Source: Methylocystis sp. H62
GTDB lineage: Bacteria; Pseudomonadota; Alphaproteobacteria; Rhizobiales; Beijerinckiaceae
Length of the DNA: 64,000 nt
Direction: 5' to 3'
Assembly: GCF_015709515.1 (NCBI RefSeq)
Contig: NZ_JADNQZ010000059.1
Span: 496,001 to 560,000 of the forward strand
The stretch's first letter is position 1, and every line of letters begins with the position of its first letter. Under the pieces are notes generated by a model. It searched no databases, was not told the DNA's origin, and saw only the letters and a program-made list of their open reading frames with translations. Made by a program: the position numbers and the translations under genes. This document shows positions 17,910 to 27,672 of the stretch, in pieces.

Positions 17910-18545
17910 TCATTCAGGCTTATCGCCCGCCGCTGGCGCCGCCTCGGCCGGCGCCTCGGTGCTTGCGTCGGTCGGCGCAGGCTGAATCTTGTCCGGCTCG
18001 ACGTCGGCCGGCGGCTCCTCATTCGTCGGCGCGCCCTTCTTCGCCTTGATCTTGGCGACGAGGCTGTCGATGTCGTCGGGCAGCATTTCGCGCAGCTTCT
18101 CGCCGCCAGCCGTCAGGAAGGGCTTGGCGCGTGCGTCCTTGACCCATTCCGGCTGATTGGTTTCGGGCACGAGCCAGCTGTAAAAGACGAAGGCGACCAC
18201 GGCGAGCAGGGCGCCGCGAACGGCGCCAAACAGGAAGCCGAGCGTGCGATCGAGGGCGCCGACCTTCGAATCGAGGATGACGTCCGAGAGCTTCACGGTG
18301 ACGAGAGAAACAGCGATCAAAGCGACGAAAAACACCGAGGCCACGGAAGCCGCGAGAGCGATCTCGTCCTTGCTGACGTATGGTTTGATGTAGGGCAGGG
18401 CGAGCGGATAAAAGAAATACGCCGCAGCCGCGGCCGCAACCCAGGATAGGATTGCAAGGACTTCACGGGTGAAGCCGCGCAAAAGAGCGAGCATCCCCGA
18501 AATCAGAACGACGGTAATCACAGCCAAATCAAGATATGATGGCAT
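17910..18545 (-). CDS. cvpA: CvpA family membrane protein
   Basis: The protein has 211 residues. It has four predicted membrane segments in the first 130 residues (LAVITVVLISGMLALLRGF, VAAAAAYFFYPLALPYI, IALAASVASVFFVALIAV, AVRGALLAVVAFVFYSWL), with the family's GFTREV motif after the first. A low-complexity acidic Ala/Pro/Glu tail covers about residues 170-211. CvpA is needed for colicin V export and envelope integrity in E. coli, and is often linked to purF, as here. Confidence 0.9.
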   Translation of the reverse strand: MPSYLDLAVITVVLISGMLALLRGFTREVLAILSWVAAAAAAYFFYPLALPYIKPYVSKDEIALAASVASVFFVALIAVSLVTVKLSDVILDSKVGALDRTLGFLFGAVRGALLAVVAFVFYSWLVPETNQPEWVKDARAKPFLTAGGEKLREMLPDDIDSLVAKIKAKKGAPTNEEPPADVEPDKIQPAPTDASTEAPAEAAPAAGDKPE

Positions 18546-18759
18546 CGCTAGCCCCTTGCTTGTTCGCCCGAGCTCTGAACGCTTCTGAATGGGCTGTTGG
18601 CCGCCTTCCGGGCGGCATCCGCACGACCCTCTCCAGAACCTGTGTCAACTTTGCGCCGCCGCGGGTAGGCAAGCGTCGGTCCGGCAGGCGTCTCGCTTTC
18701 GCACTGGCAGCCTTCTAACGCATCTTGAGGCCAGCCGGAAACACTAATGCGCGACCTCG

Positions 18760-20160
18760 TCAGCCGCGCGCGATCGTTCTTTCGCGCGTCGATATGCGGG
18801 CGATGGCGGCGACGAGGCCGCCGACGTCCGCGCAGGGACGGATCGTGACGCCGGAGCCGCGCCCGTCATCGGAAATCTGTTGGGATTGCGGGACGACAGC
18901 GTGATGGAAACCGAGTTTCCCCGATTCGCGCAGTCGCATGCCGGCGTGAATGACGGGCCGCACGGCGCCGGAGAGCCCGATTTCGCCGAAAAAGCACATG
19001 TCGGGCGGCAGGACGGCGCCGGTAAGCGACGAGACGAGCGCGGCGGCCGCGGCGAGATCGGCGGCCGGCTCATGGGCCCGAAATCCCCCCGCGACGTTGA
19101 GATAGACGTCGTGCATGCCAAGCTTCAGCCCGCCATGCGCTTCGAGCACGGCCAGGATCATGGACAGCCGATTCTGGTCGAACCCGACCACGGCGCGCCG
19201 CGGCGTGCCCAGCGATGTCGGCGCGACGAGCGCCTGGATTTCGATCAGCAGCGGACGCTGCCCCTCCATGCCGGCGACGACCGCCGCGCCCGGCGCGCCA
19301 GAGTCGCGGCCGGCGAGAAAAAGCGCCGACGGATTGGCGACTTCGGCGAGTCCGAGGCTGGTCATCTCGAAGACGCCGATTTCGCCTGTCGCGCCAAAGC
19401 GATTCTTGGAGGCGCGCAGCATGCGGAAATGATGCGCGCCGTCGCCCTCGAAGGACAGGACGGCGTCGACCATGTGTTCGACGACGCGCGGACCTGCGAC
19501 CTGCCCGTCCTTGGTGACATGGCCGACGAGAACGATCGTCGAGCCTGTCGTCTTGGCGTGGCGCAGGAGCGTCTGGGCGCTTGCGCGCACCTGCGTCACC
19601 GTTCCAGGCGCCGACTCCGCCATGTTGGTGTGCATCGTCTGGATCGAATCGATGACGATCAACGCCGGGCGGGCGCCTGTCGCGCAGGTGGCGAGAATGT
19701 CCTCGACCTGGGTTGCGGCGGCGAGCTCCACCGGCGCATCGGCGAGATTGAGCCTGGTCGCGCGCAGGCGCACCTGGGCGACGGCCTCTTCGCCCGAAAT
19801 ATAGACGACGCGCGCGCCGCGGCGCGCCAGAGTCGCGCAGGCCTGGATGAGCAGAGTGGATTTGCCGATTCCCGGCTCGCCGCCGAGCAGCAGCACCGAG
19901 CCCGGCACGAAGCCGCCGCCGGTGACGCGGTCGAATTCGTCGATTCCCGTCGCAATTCTAGGCGCGGGCCGGCCTTCGCCAGCCAGCCCCTCGAGTTCGA
20001 AGACGCGGCCGCGCGCGGCGCGGCGGGACACGGCGGGCGCGCCGGCCTCCGACTCTTCAACGAGGCTGTTCCACTCGCCGCAGGAGTCGCATCGACCTTG
20101 CCACCGCGACGCGACGGCGCCGCAGTTCTGACAGACGTAGACCGCGCGGCTTTTGGCCAT
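18760..20160 (-). CDS. radA: DNA repair protein RadA
   Basis: This 466-residue branch-migration ATPase is a RecA paralogue active in recombinational repair. It has an N-terminal C4 zinc finger (CQNCGAVASRWQGRCDSCGEW), a Walker A GGEPGIGKSTLL near residue 97, the RadA-specific KNRFG motif (ASKNRFGATGEIG), and a C-terminal Lon-like domain (DVYLNVAGGFRAHEPAADLA). The ATG at 20160 puts the zinc finger at the usual N-terminus. It lies upstream of cvpA on the same strand, separated by about 215 bp that contain a GCCGCC/GGCGGC hairpin. Confidence 0.96.
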   Translation of the reverse strand: MAKSRAVYVCQNCGAVASRWQGRCDSCGEWNSLVEESEAGAPAVSRRAARGRVFELEGLAGEGRPAPRIATGIDEFDRVTGGGFVPGSVLLLGGEPGIGKSTLLIQACATLARRGARVVYISGEEAVAQVRLRATRLNLADAPVELAAATQVEDILATCATGARPALIVIDSIQTMHTNMAESAPGTVTQVRASAQTLLRHAKTTGSTIVLVGHVTKDGQVAGPRVVEHMVDAVLSFEGDGAHHFRMLRASKNRFGATGEIGVFEMTSLGLAEVANPSALFLAGRDSGAPGAAVVAGMEGQRPLLIEIQALVAPTSLGTPRRAVVGFDQNRLSMILAVLEAHGGLKLGMHDVYLNVAGGFRAHEPAADLAAAAALVSSLTGAVLPPDMCFFGEIGLSGAVRPVIHAGMRLRESGKLGFHHAVVPQSQQISDDGRGSGVTIRPCADVGGLVAAIARISTRERTIARG

Positions 20161-20225
20161 GCATGCTTGGCGCATGACGCGCCGACGCTTGTCAAGCGGG
20201 TTAAGCGCGCCCGCCGGAGCAAGCG

Positions 20226-20579
20226 TCACTCCTCGCCGTTGATTCTCGCACGCATGATGTTGGACGGCTTGAAGGAGACGACCAGCCGCGCCGAAATCTT
20301 GGCGCCTGCGCCAGTCTTCGGATTGCGTCCCAGCCGCTCCTTCTTAGAGCGCACAACAAAGGCGCCAAAGGACGAGAGCTTGACGTCTTCGCGCGCGATG
20401 ATGCGCTCGAAGATCTCTTCCAGCACCATTTCGACGTATTTCGCGGATTCCGCCCGCGGCACTCCGACTTTCCGATGAATTGCGTCTGCAAGGTCCGAAC
20501 GGGTCACGGTGCCCCGGCTCGCTATGCGCTCTTCTGTCGCTTCGCCGTTGGGCTTAGCGGTCGCGTCCCCCTTGGCCAT
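20226..20579 (-). CDS. ihfA: Integration host factor alpha subunit, N-terminally extended
   Basis: This 117-residue DNA-bending protein matches IHF-alpha: TRSDLADAIHRKVGVPRAES, FGAFVVRSKKERLGRNPKTG with the Pro that intercalates, and ARLVVSFKPSN. Compared with typical IhfA there are about 24 extra polar residues at the N-terminus. A GTG later in the frame (encoding VTRSDL) would give a conventional start, so the extension may not be translated. It follows fabH on the same strand after about 245 bp, the usual alphaproteobacterial order. Confidence 0.93.
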   Translation of the reverse strand: MAKGDATAKPNGEATEERIASRGTVTRSDLADAIHRKVGVPRAESAKYVEMVLEEIFERIIAREDVKLSSFGAFVVRSKKERLGRNPKTGAGAKISARLVVSFKPSNIMRARINGEE

Positions 20580-20823
20580 TTTCTGCCCTACAATTCATTA
20601 AAAACGACGGTCGTGGGCTGTCCGGAGCGCGCCGGGGGACGACGGGGCGCGATCAGGGGCGGCGCGATAGCGCTCCGAAACCCGCCCACAGCGGGTATTC
20701 GCCACCGGCTATTGTCGGAATTTTTCAGAATTGAATGGGGAAATCAAGCGCAGGTTGTAACCGCGCGTGTAATATTTCTTTCCATATTTGCTTACATTAA
20801 AATAGTTGTTGTATTACGCCAGC

Positions 20824-21813
20824 TTACCAGCGTATCAGCGCCGATCCCCAGGTAAAGCCGCCCCCAACAGCTTCAAGCATGACGAGATCACCCTGTTTGA
20901 TTCGTCCGTCCGCCGCGGCGACGGCCAAAGCCAGGGGCACCGACGCGGCGGAGGTGTTGCCGTGTAAATGCACGGTGGCGATGATCTTTTCCGGCGCAAT
21001 CCCGAGCTTTTGCGCCGACATGTCGATGATTCGGCGATTCGCCTGATGCGGCACGAACCAGTCGAGATCCTCCGGGGTCAGTCCCGTTGCGGCGAAAGCA
21101 TCCTTGACGACGTCAGTGACTTGGCCAACCGCGAAGCGGAACACCTCTTTCCCCTCCATACGCAGATGACCGACGGTTTGAGTCGCGGAAGGGCCGCCGT
21201 CGACATGGAGTTTCGCGCGATGTCGTCCGTCAGAGCGCAGGTGAGTCGTCAGCACGCCGCGCTCCTCTGACCCGCCCAGCGAGGGTCGCGCCTCGAGCAC
21301 CATCGCGCCGGCGCCGTCGCCGAACAGCACGCAGGTCGTTCGGTCGGTCCAATCGATGATTCGAGAGAATGTCTCGGCGCCGATGACAAGCGCCCGCTTG
21401 TGCGAGCCCGAGCGTAGAAATTTCTCCGCCGTGGCGACGGCGAAAACGAATCCCGAGCAGACGGCCTGAAGATCAAACGCGACGCCGTGGGTAATGCCGA
21501 GGGCCGCTTGAATCTGCGTCGCTGTTGACGGGAAGGTCCAGTCGGGGGTCGATGTCGCCACGACGATCAGGTCGATGTCGTCGGCGGTAATTCCAGCGTT
21601 GGCGAGCGCATCGCGCGCGGCCTTTTCCCCGAGCATCGACGTCGTCTCGCCTTCCGCGGCGATATGGCGCTCCTTGATTCCGGTTCGCTGCACAATCCAC
21701 TCGTCGCTCGTGTCGACGAGCTTGGACAGTTCGGCATTGCTCAGCGTCTTCGCCGGCAAATAGGCGCCCACGCCAAGTACGACGGAACGTAGTTGAGACA
21801 TGCTTGTCGTCAC
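20824..21813 (-). CDS. fabH: 3-oxoacyl-ACP synthase III
   Basis: This 329-residue beta-ketoacyl-ACP synthase III condenses acetyl-CoA with malonyl-ACP to start fatty acid synthesis. The catalytic triad is visible: Cys in [10 protein letters not shown], His in [11 protein letters not shown], and Asn in [12 protein letters not shown]. The start overlaps the stop of plsX by 4 bp (ATGA), so translation is coupled. An adjacent [22 protein letters not shown] segment is classic FabH. Confidence 0.97.
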   Translation of the reverse strand: MTTSMSQLRSVVLGVGAYLPAKTLSNAELSKLVDTSDEWIVQRTGIKERHIAAEGETTSMLGEKAARDALANAGITADDIDLIVVATSTPDWTFPSTATQIQAALGITHGVAFDLQAVCSGFVFAVATAEKFLRSGSHKRALVIGAETFSRIIDWTDRTTCVLFGDGAGAMVLEARPSLGGSEERGVLTTHLRSDGRHRAKLHVDGGPSATQTVGHLRMEGKEVFRFAVGQVTDVVKDAFAATGLTPEDLDWFVPHQANRRIIDMSAQKLGIAPEKIIATVHLHGNTSAASVPLALAVAAADGRIKQGDLVMLEAVGGGFTWGSALIRW

Positions 21814-22886
21814 TGAGCGGCTTCCCGGGGAGGACTGGTCGAATCGGCGCCGTCTTGCCCCTCGAGGCGGTGCGCCAGCGCGACAGTGTCGCGGATACGA
21901 TTGAGAAGGTCGCTGCCCGCCATCTCGTGGCCGATCTCGATCGCGCGCGCAAAGCCGATTGGATCGGCGCCGCCGTGGCTCTTCATGACGATTCCTTCGA
22001 GCCCAAGGAATACGCCGCCATTCGTCGCCCGCGTGTCCACCTTGGCGCGAAGCTCGCGGAAGGCGCCCTGCGCCAGAAGATAGCCGAGCTTGGCGAGCAG
22101 CGATCCGCCCATCGCCTCTTTGAGATAGGCGGAGACCTGCGCCGCGGTTCCCTCGGCGGTCTTAAGGGCGATGTTTCCGGTAAAGCCCTCGGTGACCACA
22201 ACATCGACGACGCCTTTGCCGATGCCGTCGCCCTCCATGAAGCCCCGATAATCGAAGCCCGGCAGGTTGAGGTCGCGCAGCAGGGTCGATGCGGCCTTAA
22301 CTTCCTCTATGCCTTTGATTTCTTCGGTGCCGACGTTGAGCAGGCCGACGGTCGGGCGCTCAAGTCCCAGGATGACCCGCGCCATCGCCGCGCCCATGAT
22401 CGCAAGATCGACGAGGTGGCTGGCGTTGGCGCCCATCGAGGCGCCGACGTCGAGCACGACGGACTGGCCCCTTAGCGTCGGCCAAAGGCAAGCAAGCGCG
22501 GGACGATCGACGCGCGCCATCGTGTGCAGACAGATTTTCGCCATGGCCATGAGCGCGCCGGTGTTGCCGGCGGAGACGGCCACATCGGCGTCGCCCTTCT
22601 TGACCGCTTCGATCGCGAGCCACATCGATGAGACCCGCCGCCCGTAGCGCAGCGCCTGGCTCGGCTTGTCGTCCATGCGGATCGACACCGAAGAGTGGCG
22701 CACGTCGGCGCATTCCGCGAGTCGCGGATGGCGCTGGAGCTGCGCGCGGATCGCCGGCTCGTCGCCGATCAACAGAAAGCGGCTGTCGGGACGTCGTTCG
22801 AGCGCGTTGGCGGCGCCCGCGATGGTCACCTTCGGACCAAAATCGCCGCCCATCGCGTCGAGCGCGATCCGGATAGTTTGCGGCAT
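21810..22886 (-). CDS. plsX: Phosphate acyltransferase PlsX
   Basis: This 358-residue enzyme makes acyl-phosphate from acyl-ACP for phospholipid synthesis. Recognisable segments are [13 protein letters not shown] at the N-terminus, [56 protein letters not shown] and [16 protein letters not shown]. It lies between the yceD-like gene and fabH, in the common order, and overlaps fabH by 4 bp. Length and motifs are normal. Confidence 0.97.
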   Translation of the reverse strand: MPQTIRIALDAMGGDFGPKVTIAGAANALERRPDSRFLLIGDEPAIRAQLQRHPRLAECADVRHSSVSIRMDDKPSQALRYGRRVSSMWLAIEAVKKGDADVAVSAGNTGALMAMAKICLHTMARVDRPALACLWPTLRGQSVVLDVGASMGANASHLVDLAIMGAAMARVILGLERPTVGLLNVGTEEIKGIEEVKAASTLLRDLNLPGFDYRGFMEGDGIGKGVVDVVVTEGFTGNIALKTAEGTAAQVSAYLKEAMGGSLLAKLGYLLAQGAFRELRAKVDTRATNGGVFLGLEGIVMKSHGGADPIGFARAIEIGHEMAGSDLLNRIRDTVALAHRLEGQDGADSTSPPREAAQ

Positions 22887-23038
22887 TTAACCCGTTTCTC
22901 CCGACTGCGCGCCTGGATCCGCCGCCTTAATTCTTGGCCGGCCTTTGTGACGCGTCCGAGAAGCGCGTTCGCGCTCCCGCCCTTGCGGGCGACTTGCCAT
23001 TTGCTGGCCACAGGCGCAAGTGCCTATTCTGTCTCGCC

Positions 23039-23596
23039 TCAAGCCTCGCGGCGCGGTTTGAGCCGTCCCAGGGTGGCGAAAGGCGAGACTGCCTGAGCTC
23101 CATCCCCAGGTTGCGGTTCGACGAAATTCGCCCCCGGCTTGCGTGGATAGGGATCAAGCGCCAGCGTGAAGAACTCGGAAACGACGGCGCCGAGATCGAC
23201 GACGCCGCCGATCAATGGGTCAGGCGGATCCTCATCCAACGTGATTTCAGTCGTCTCTTCGTCTCGCCTTCGACCGCGCGGCGCCTCGCCCCGCGGCGGC
23301 GCAAAGCGCATCTGAATGGGTTCGACAAGCTCCGAGTCGAACTCCTCGAGCGTCGTGACGCAGGTTTGCCGAAGCCTGGCGCGCAACTCGCCTTCGATCT
23401 CCAATCCGCTTCCGCGCCGTTGCCGCGCGCGCAGCTCTGCTTGGAGCGAATGGACGGCGGGCAGCGCATTGTGCTGCGCCAGCGCGGAGCACTCGGCCGG
23501 CGTCGCCCGAATGTCGACGTCGAGACCTTCGGGCGGCACTTCAGCGACAGCGAGACGGCGCGAAAGCGGCGGATGCGGGTCGAAAGTGTCGTTCAT
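23039..23596 (-). CDS. YceD/DUF177 family protein
   Basis: This 185-residue protein belongs to the DUF177 family usually encoded just before rpmF or plsX. Landmarks are LSRRLAVAEVPPEGLDVDIRA, the LRARLRQTCVTTLEEFDSEL segment with the conserved Cys and Glu, and a C-terminal DLGAVVSEFFTLALDPYPRKPG. A plant/bacterial homologue is involved in 23S rRNA accumulation. No rpmF lies between it and plsX (152 bp). It is divergent from bamE across about 180 bp. Confidence 0.88.
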   Translation of the reverse strand: MNDTFDPHPPLSRRLAVAEVPPEGLDVDIRATPAECSALAQHNALPAVHSLQAELRARQRRGSGLEIEGELRARLRQTCVTTLEEFDSELVEPIQMRFAPPRGEAPRGRRRDEETTEITLDEDPPDPLIGGVVDLGAVVSEFFTLALDPYPRKPGANFVEPQPGDGAQAVSPFATLGRLKPRREA

Positions 23597-23776
23597 GGCG
23601 TCGTCTCCAGGTCGCGCGCGTTCAATTAATCAAATATGTGTGTTGGCGCACGGACGCCAGCGCGACGCAGCGCGAGAACAGCCGTCTTGCTTTCGCTGCG
23701 TTCGAAGATTACGGATTTGGCGAGAGACGATCGACCGAGCGCGGGCGCGCTGCGGCGGATGATTTCGGAGATATTC

Positions 23777-24223
23777 ATGGCGCAGGCCTTGCGCGTCTTT
23801 TCTCGGTTGGCGGCTGTGGCCGGCCTCGCGGTTTCGCTTGCAGGTTGTCTCGGGTACGAGGGCGTCGTCAACCGTGGCGCTGTCCTCGATTCGCGCAGCA
23901 CCGGGCAAGTCAAGCCTGGCATGTCGGCGCAGCAGGTGATGACGGTCCTTGGCACCCCCTCGACGACGTCGACGGTCGGCGGCGACGCCTGGTATTACGT
24001 CAGTCAGCGTATCGAGCGCCAGTTCGCCTTCATGCCTCAGAACATTACCGATCAGCGCGTTTATGCGGTTTACTTCGACAAGTCGAAGAAGGTTCAGCGC
24101 GTGGCCGATTACGGCATAGAAGACGGGAAGCCGATCGACTTCATCACCCGCACGACGCCGACCGCCGGCCCTGAGTATCATCTGCTCCAAGGCATGCTCT
24201 CCAAGGTGTCGAATCTCTTTTAG
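23777..24223 (+). CDS. bamE: Outer membrane assembly lipoprotein BamE
   Basis: This 148-residue lipoprotein has a signal peptide and lipobox LAGC with Cys24. The SmpA/OmlA fold follows: RGAVLDSRSTGQVKPGMSAQQVMTVLGTPS, then DAWYYVSQRIERQ and VYAVYFDKSKKVQRVADYG. BamE supports beta-barrel insertion by the BAM complex in the outer membrane. The ATG at 23777 follows CGGAGA. Longer in-frame starts would bury the signal peptide and are rejected. The divergent yceD-plsX-fabH neighbourhood is the standard setting. Confidence 0.95.
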   Translation: MAQALRVFSRLAAVAGLAVSLAGCLGYEGVVNRGAVLDSRSTGQVKPGMSAQQVMTVLGTPSTTSTVGGDAWYYVSQRIERQFAFMPQNITDQRVYAVYFDKSKKVQRVADYGIEDGKPIDFITRTTPTAGPEYHLLQGMLSKVSNLF

Positions 24224-24242
24224 AGACACCCGCCGCTCGTTT

Positions 24243-24273
24243 CGAGACGCCGCGGCTGCGCGTTCGCGTCTCG
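24243..24273. repeat. 8-bp inverted repeat downstream of bamE
   Basis: CGAGACGC (24243-24250) and GCGTCTCG (24266-24273) flank a 15-base loop, 20 bp after the bamE stop. No T-run follows. It may be a Rho-independent-like hairpin or simply chance. Confidence 0.35.
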
Positions 24274-24472
24274 GCTAGTGGCGTCATTGTGGCGACAGTG
24301 AAGGGCCTGTCTGCGTAACGCCCTGTACTAACACGCTTTTCAGCTGCAGCGCGCCCGTGGCGCAGCCTTAATTATGGCGCGAGCATGGCCTCGGCCGCCG
24401 ATCTTTCGCCCCGCATCGCAGGTAACCTTCTGTTTACGCAAACTTTGCGTAATTGTGGAGAAACCGCGAAGC

Positions 24473-25549
24473 ATGACCGTCACGGTGACGAACGCCCCGC
24501 CGCCTTCCAAGGACGAGAAGGTCGCGTCGCCTCGCTCAGGCCGGCAGTCCAAGGCGTCGCCCCAGGCGACCCTGCCGGGCTTGCTGCTTGATCAATCCTG
24601 TTCTCCTTTGTTGCGCGCGCTTTGCGTCGCGACCCTGCTTTCGGTGCTGGCGGTCCTGGCGATGACCGCTGAACGCGACGAGACTCGTCGTCCGGAGCGG
24701 ACCGCGCGCGCTGCACGCGCCCGCGTCGCCGCATCTCCGCTGACGACGCTGGCGACGCTGACGCAATCCGCCGATGACGATACGGCGCTCGACTCGGATT
24801 TCTCTTTGGAGCAGGCGGCGCTCACCTGGTCGCATCGGCTGGGGAGTGACGACGCCTTCGATACGCCGGGCGTGATGCGGTTCGGGTCCGTCAAGGTGCA
24901 GCAGTCGATCGTCGAGCGCGTGGTGAAGGCCGCGCAGACGACCGAAATGGACCCGGCGCTGCTCATGGCCATCGCCGACAAGGAGTCGAATTTCTCCTCC
25001 ACGGCGAAGGCGCGGACCTCTTCCGCCAGCGGGCTCTTCCAATTCGTCGAGAAGACTTGGTTCACGGCGATGAAAACCTTCGGCTGGCGCCATGGCCACG
25101 GCGAGACGGCGGCGGCGATCGCCAGCGACGATTCGGCGCGCGTCAGCGGACAGAAGCGGGCGCAAATCCTGGGCTTGCGCAACGATCCCTATCTATCCGC
25201 GGTTCTCGCCGCCGAAATGCTTAAGAAGGACAGCACCAGGATCGCCGAGAAGATCGGCCGTCCTCTGACCCGCGGCGAAACCTACCTCATCCACTTCCTG
25301 GGTCCCGACGACGCCGAGCGCTTCATGCGGACCATGGACGAGGCCCCGCACACGTCGGCGGCGTCGCTACTGCCGAGGCCGGCGCGCGCCAATAGGCCGA
25401 TCTTCTACGAGCAGCAGGGCCGCCGGCTTAAAGTTCGCTCGGTCCAGGAGGTGCATGAAGCCTTCGAGACGATGATGGACATGCGCACCAGCCGCTATGA
25501 GGACGTCGCGGCGAAACTGCCGGGCGGTGCCACCGCCTATGCCGAATAG
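24473..25549 (+). CDS. Membrane-anchored lytic transglycosylase
   Basis: The protein has 358 residues. A single transmembrane segment (about residues 47-65, LLRALCVATLLSVLAVLAM) leaves a basic-rich linker and then an SLT domain in the periplasm. VVKAAQTTEMDPALLMAIADKESNF carries the catalytic Glu, and ASGLFQFVEKTWF is the goose-lysozyme-like second motif. It cleaves peptidoglycan between MurNAc and GlcNAc to form 1,6-anhydro products. The start at 24473 has GGAG upstream with rather long spacing. Convergent with argC, 22 bp apart. Confidence 0.88.
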   Translation: MTVTVTNAPPPSKDEKVASPRSGRQSKASPQATLPGLLLDQSCSPLLRALCVATLLSVLAVLAMTAERDETRRPERTARAARARVAASPLTTLATLTQSADDDTALDSDFSLEQAALTWSHRLGSDDAFDTPGVMRFGSVKVQQSIVERVVKAAQTTEMDPALLMAIADKESNFSSTAKARTSSASGLFQFVEKTWFTAMKTFGWRHGHGETAAAIASDDSARVSGQKRAQILGLRNDPYLSAVLAAEMLKKDSTRIAEKIGRPLTRGETYLIHFLGPDDAERFMRTMDEAPHTSAASLLPRPARANRPIFYEQQGRRLKVRSVQEVHEAFETMMDMRTSRYEDVAAKLPGGATAYAE

Positions 25550-25571
25550 GCGCGCCGAGCGTCGCCGCGGT

Positions 25572-26510
25572 CTAGGCTGAGACGACGGCGGTCTTCCCCA
25601 TCATCAGGTCGAGATTTTGCACCGCCGCGCCAGCCGCGCCCTTGCCGAGATTGTCGAGCCGGGCGACGAGAAGGGCGTGGCGGCGCGCCTCATTGGCGAT
25701 GACGAAGACCTCCATGTCGTCTGCGCCGTTCAGCGCCAGCGGGTCGAGCTTGCCGCTTGCCGGCGCGGCCGCCAGCCGGACATGTTTCGCCTCCGCGTAG
25801 TGACCCGCATAGGCGCGTTCGAAATCCTCGGCTTTGGGCTTGCCGGGCAATCCGTTAAGCGCGAGCGGGATCGAGACCAGCATGCCCTGCCTGAAATTGC
25901 CGACCGAGGGCACGAAAAGCGGCCGCTCGGAAAGCTTCGAATAGGCCATGATTTCCGGCACATGTTTGTGCTCGAGTCCGAGCGCGTAGAGTTCGAACGC
26001 CGGCGCTTCGCCGCGCTCATAGGCTTCGATCATCTGCCGTCCGCCGCCGGAGTAGCCCGAGATGGCGTTGATCGTCAGCGGCTGGTCCGGCCGGATAAGC
26101 CCGGCGTCCACAAGCGGACGAAGGAGCGCGATCGCGCCCGTGGCGTAGCAGCCGACATTGGCGACGCGGCGCGCGCGGGCGATCGCCGCCGCCTGTCCTT
26201 TGCAAAGCTCCGCGAAGCCGTAGATCCAACCCTCCGCCACGCGATGGGCGGTGGAGGCGTCGAGCAGGCGCGGGGCCGCGGCCCCGAGCGCGTCGCAGAG
26301 CGCGACGGTTTCTCTGGCCGCGTCGTCTGGCAGACACAAAATCGCGATGTCGACGGAAGCGAGAATGTCGCGTTTCGCGGCGGCGTCCTTGCGCGTCTCG
26401 GGCGGGAGCGAGACGAGCGAAATGTCCGTGCGTCCGGCGAGCCGTTCGCGGATTTCGAGCCCGGTGGTGCCGGCGTCGCCGTCGATGAAGATCTTGGTTC
26501 TCGTCGTCAT
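25572..26510 (-). CDS. argC: N-acetyl-gamma-glutamyl-phosphate reductase (type 2)
   Basis: This roughly 312-residue arginine biosynthesis enzyme reduces N-acetyl-glutamyl phosphate with NADPH. It has an NADP-binding [17 protein letters not shown], catalytic Cys in [16 protein letters not shown], and substrate-site [12 protein letters not shown] and HKHVPEI. The short ArgC2 form lacks the dimerisation insert of type 1. Two ATGs three codons apart are possible (26510 or 26519). Here the first is disfavoured only by SD spacing. Confidence 0.94.
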   Translation of the reverse strand: MTTRTKIFIDGDAGTTGLEIRERLAGRTDISLVSLPPETRKDAAAKRDILASVDIAILCLPDDAARETVALCDALGAAAPRLLDASTAHRVAEGWIYGFAELCKGQAAAIARARRVANVGCYATGAIALLRPLVDAGLIRPDQPLTINAISGYSGGGRQMIEAYERGEAPAFELYALGLEHKHVPEIMAYSKLSERPLFVPSVGNFRQGMLVSIPLALNGLPGKPKAEDFERAYAGHYAEAKHVRLAAAPASGKLDPLALNGADDMEVFVIANEARRHALLVARLDNLGKGAAGAAVQNLDLMMGKTAVVSA

Positions 26511-26653
26511 GGCCCGCATCTAATCGATTTGGACAAGGATAAAAAGATTGTCGCGAAATCCCGGGGCGTTTTGACCCGCGCCGCGCGCCATCCTATAGCG
26601 CGGCGGGACGCATCCGCCGCAATCCGGGCGAAGCGCAGTCAAAAGTGGAGCCA

Positions 26654-26857
26654 ATGGTCGACAGTCCGTGCATAAAGATCTGCGAACTCGATGGCGACGG
26701 CGTGTGCGTCGGCTGCGGCCGCACGCGCGCCGAGATCGCCGGCTGGATGTCGATGTCGGACGCGCAAAAGGCAAAGGTCGTCGAGCTGGCGGACATTCGC
26801 AAGCGCGCGATGAGCGCCAGCGACAAAGGCGACTGTCTTATCGCGTCCAGCGAGTAG
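26654..26857 (+). CDS. DUF1289 small Cys-rich protein
   Basis: This is a 67-residue protein. Four Cys in SPCIKICELDGDGVCVGCGRT form the DUF1289 motif, likely binding a metal or Fe-S cluster, followed by the conserved EIAGWMSMSDAQKAKV helix. Function is unknown. The start at this ATG has GGAG only 3 bp away; a GTG at 26645 would add three residues. It begins a run of plus-strand genes. Confidence 0.85.
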   Translation: MVDSPCIKICELDGDGVCVGCGRTRAEIAGWMSMSDAQKAKVVELADIRKRAMSASDKGDCLIASSE

Positions 26858-26934
26858 GCCCTGACGGCGACGTTCTGGGCTCTATATTGATTCTCACGAA
26901 ATGAGTTCGACCGCCTCCAGGAGGAGGGGAGATC

Positions 26935-27120
26935 ATGGCGAAGCAGGTCACTGATACAGACGGCGCGCTGAGAGCGTTCGCGCTGCGATTGTTGGATTCG
27001 GTCTACAACGTCTCGGTCTATTCGGTGATCGGATACAGCGCGCTGTTGGGTGTGCTCGCGGTCATCGGCCTGGCGATCTTCATGAAAATTATTTACGTGC
27101 CAGAATTTCATCCCTGGTAG
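26935..27120 (+). CDS. Small single-pass membrane protein
   Basis: This 61-residue protein has an amphipathic N-terminal half (DGALRAFALRLLDSVYNVSVYS) and one membrane segment near residues 27-49 (VIGYSALLGVLAVIGLAIFM). It ends in IIYVPEFHPW. The SD is unusually strong (GGAGGAGGGGAG before ATC ATG), implying efficient translation. I do not recognise a family. Ten bases separate it from the downstream flavodoxin-like gene, so they may be co-transcribed. The aromatic C-terminus could be a partner site. Confidence 0.6.
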   Translation: MAKQVTDTDGALRAFALRLLDSVYNVSVYSVIGYSALLGVLAVIGLAIFMKIIYVPEFHPW

Positions 27121-27130
27121 CCGCGCTCGT

Positions 27131-27595
27131 TTGCCCAAGCGCCTGCTCATCGTCGCGCATGCGCCGTCGCGCAATACCGAGCGGTTGCGGGACGCGGTCG
27201 CCGCCGGCGCGCGGGCGCCTGAGATCGAGGGCGTCGAGGTCGAGACGCTTAGCCCCTTCGCGGCGACGCCCGAGCATGTTCTCGCCGCTCAGGCGGTCAT
27301 TCTCGGAACCACCGAAAATCTCGGCTACATGAGCGGCGCGCTCAAGGACTTCTTCGATCGTTGCTACTATCCTTTGTTGGAGCGCACGCAGGGCCTGCCT
27401 TACGCGCTCTACATTCGCGCCGGCCACGACGGAACAGGAACGCGGCGCGGCGTCGAGACCATCGTCACCGGCCTGCGCTGGCGGGCGATCCGCGAGCCGC
27501 TCATCTGCCGGGGCGAATGGCGGGAAGACTTCGTCGAGGAATGCCGCGAACTGGGCATGCTCGTGGCGGCAGGCCTCGACGTGGGCGCCATTTGA
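27131..27595 (+). CDS. Flavodoxin/NAD(P)H-dependent FMN reductase-like protein
   Basis: This 154-residue flavodoxin-like fold protein has an N-terminal phosphate-binding loop (LLIVAHAPSRNTERL) and AAQAVILGTTENLGYMSGALKDFFDRCYY. The last is the WrbA/NADPH-dependent FMN reductase pattern (binding of FMN at TTENLGYMSG). The start is a TTG at 27131 right after the small membrane protein stop; an SD is not obvious. Redox role and partners are unknown; a link to the small membrane protein is inferred from spacing only. Confidence 0.75.
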   Translation: MPKRLLIVAHAPSRNTERLRDAVAAGARAPEIEGVEVETLSPFAATPEHVLAAQAVILGTTENLGYMSGALKDFFDRCYYPLLERTQGLPYALYIRAGHDGTGTRRGVETIVTGLRWRAIREPLICRGEWREDFVEECRELGMLVAAGLDVGAI

Positions 27596-27672
27596 GCCGG
27601 TTGAACCATCGTCTATAGAGGCTGCACGGGCCACAGCGGCGCGCGGAACGAAAGCTCGGTCCGGCAGGGCGA

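Noticed and set aside
18880-20478. 532-codon open frame antisense to radA/ihfA
   Set aside because: Same reason; it spans two certain genes on the other strand.
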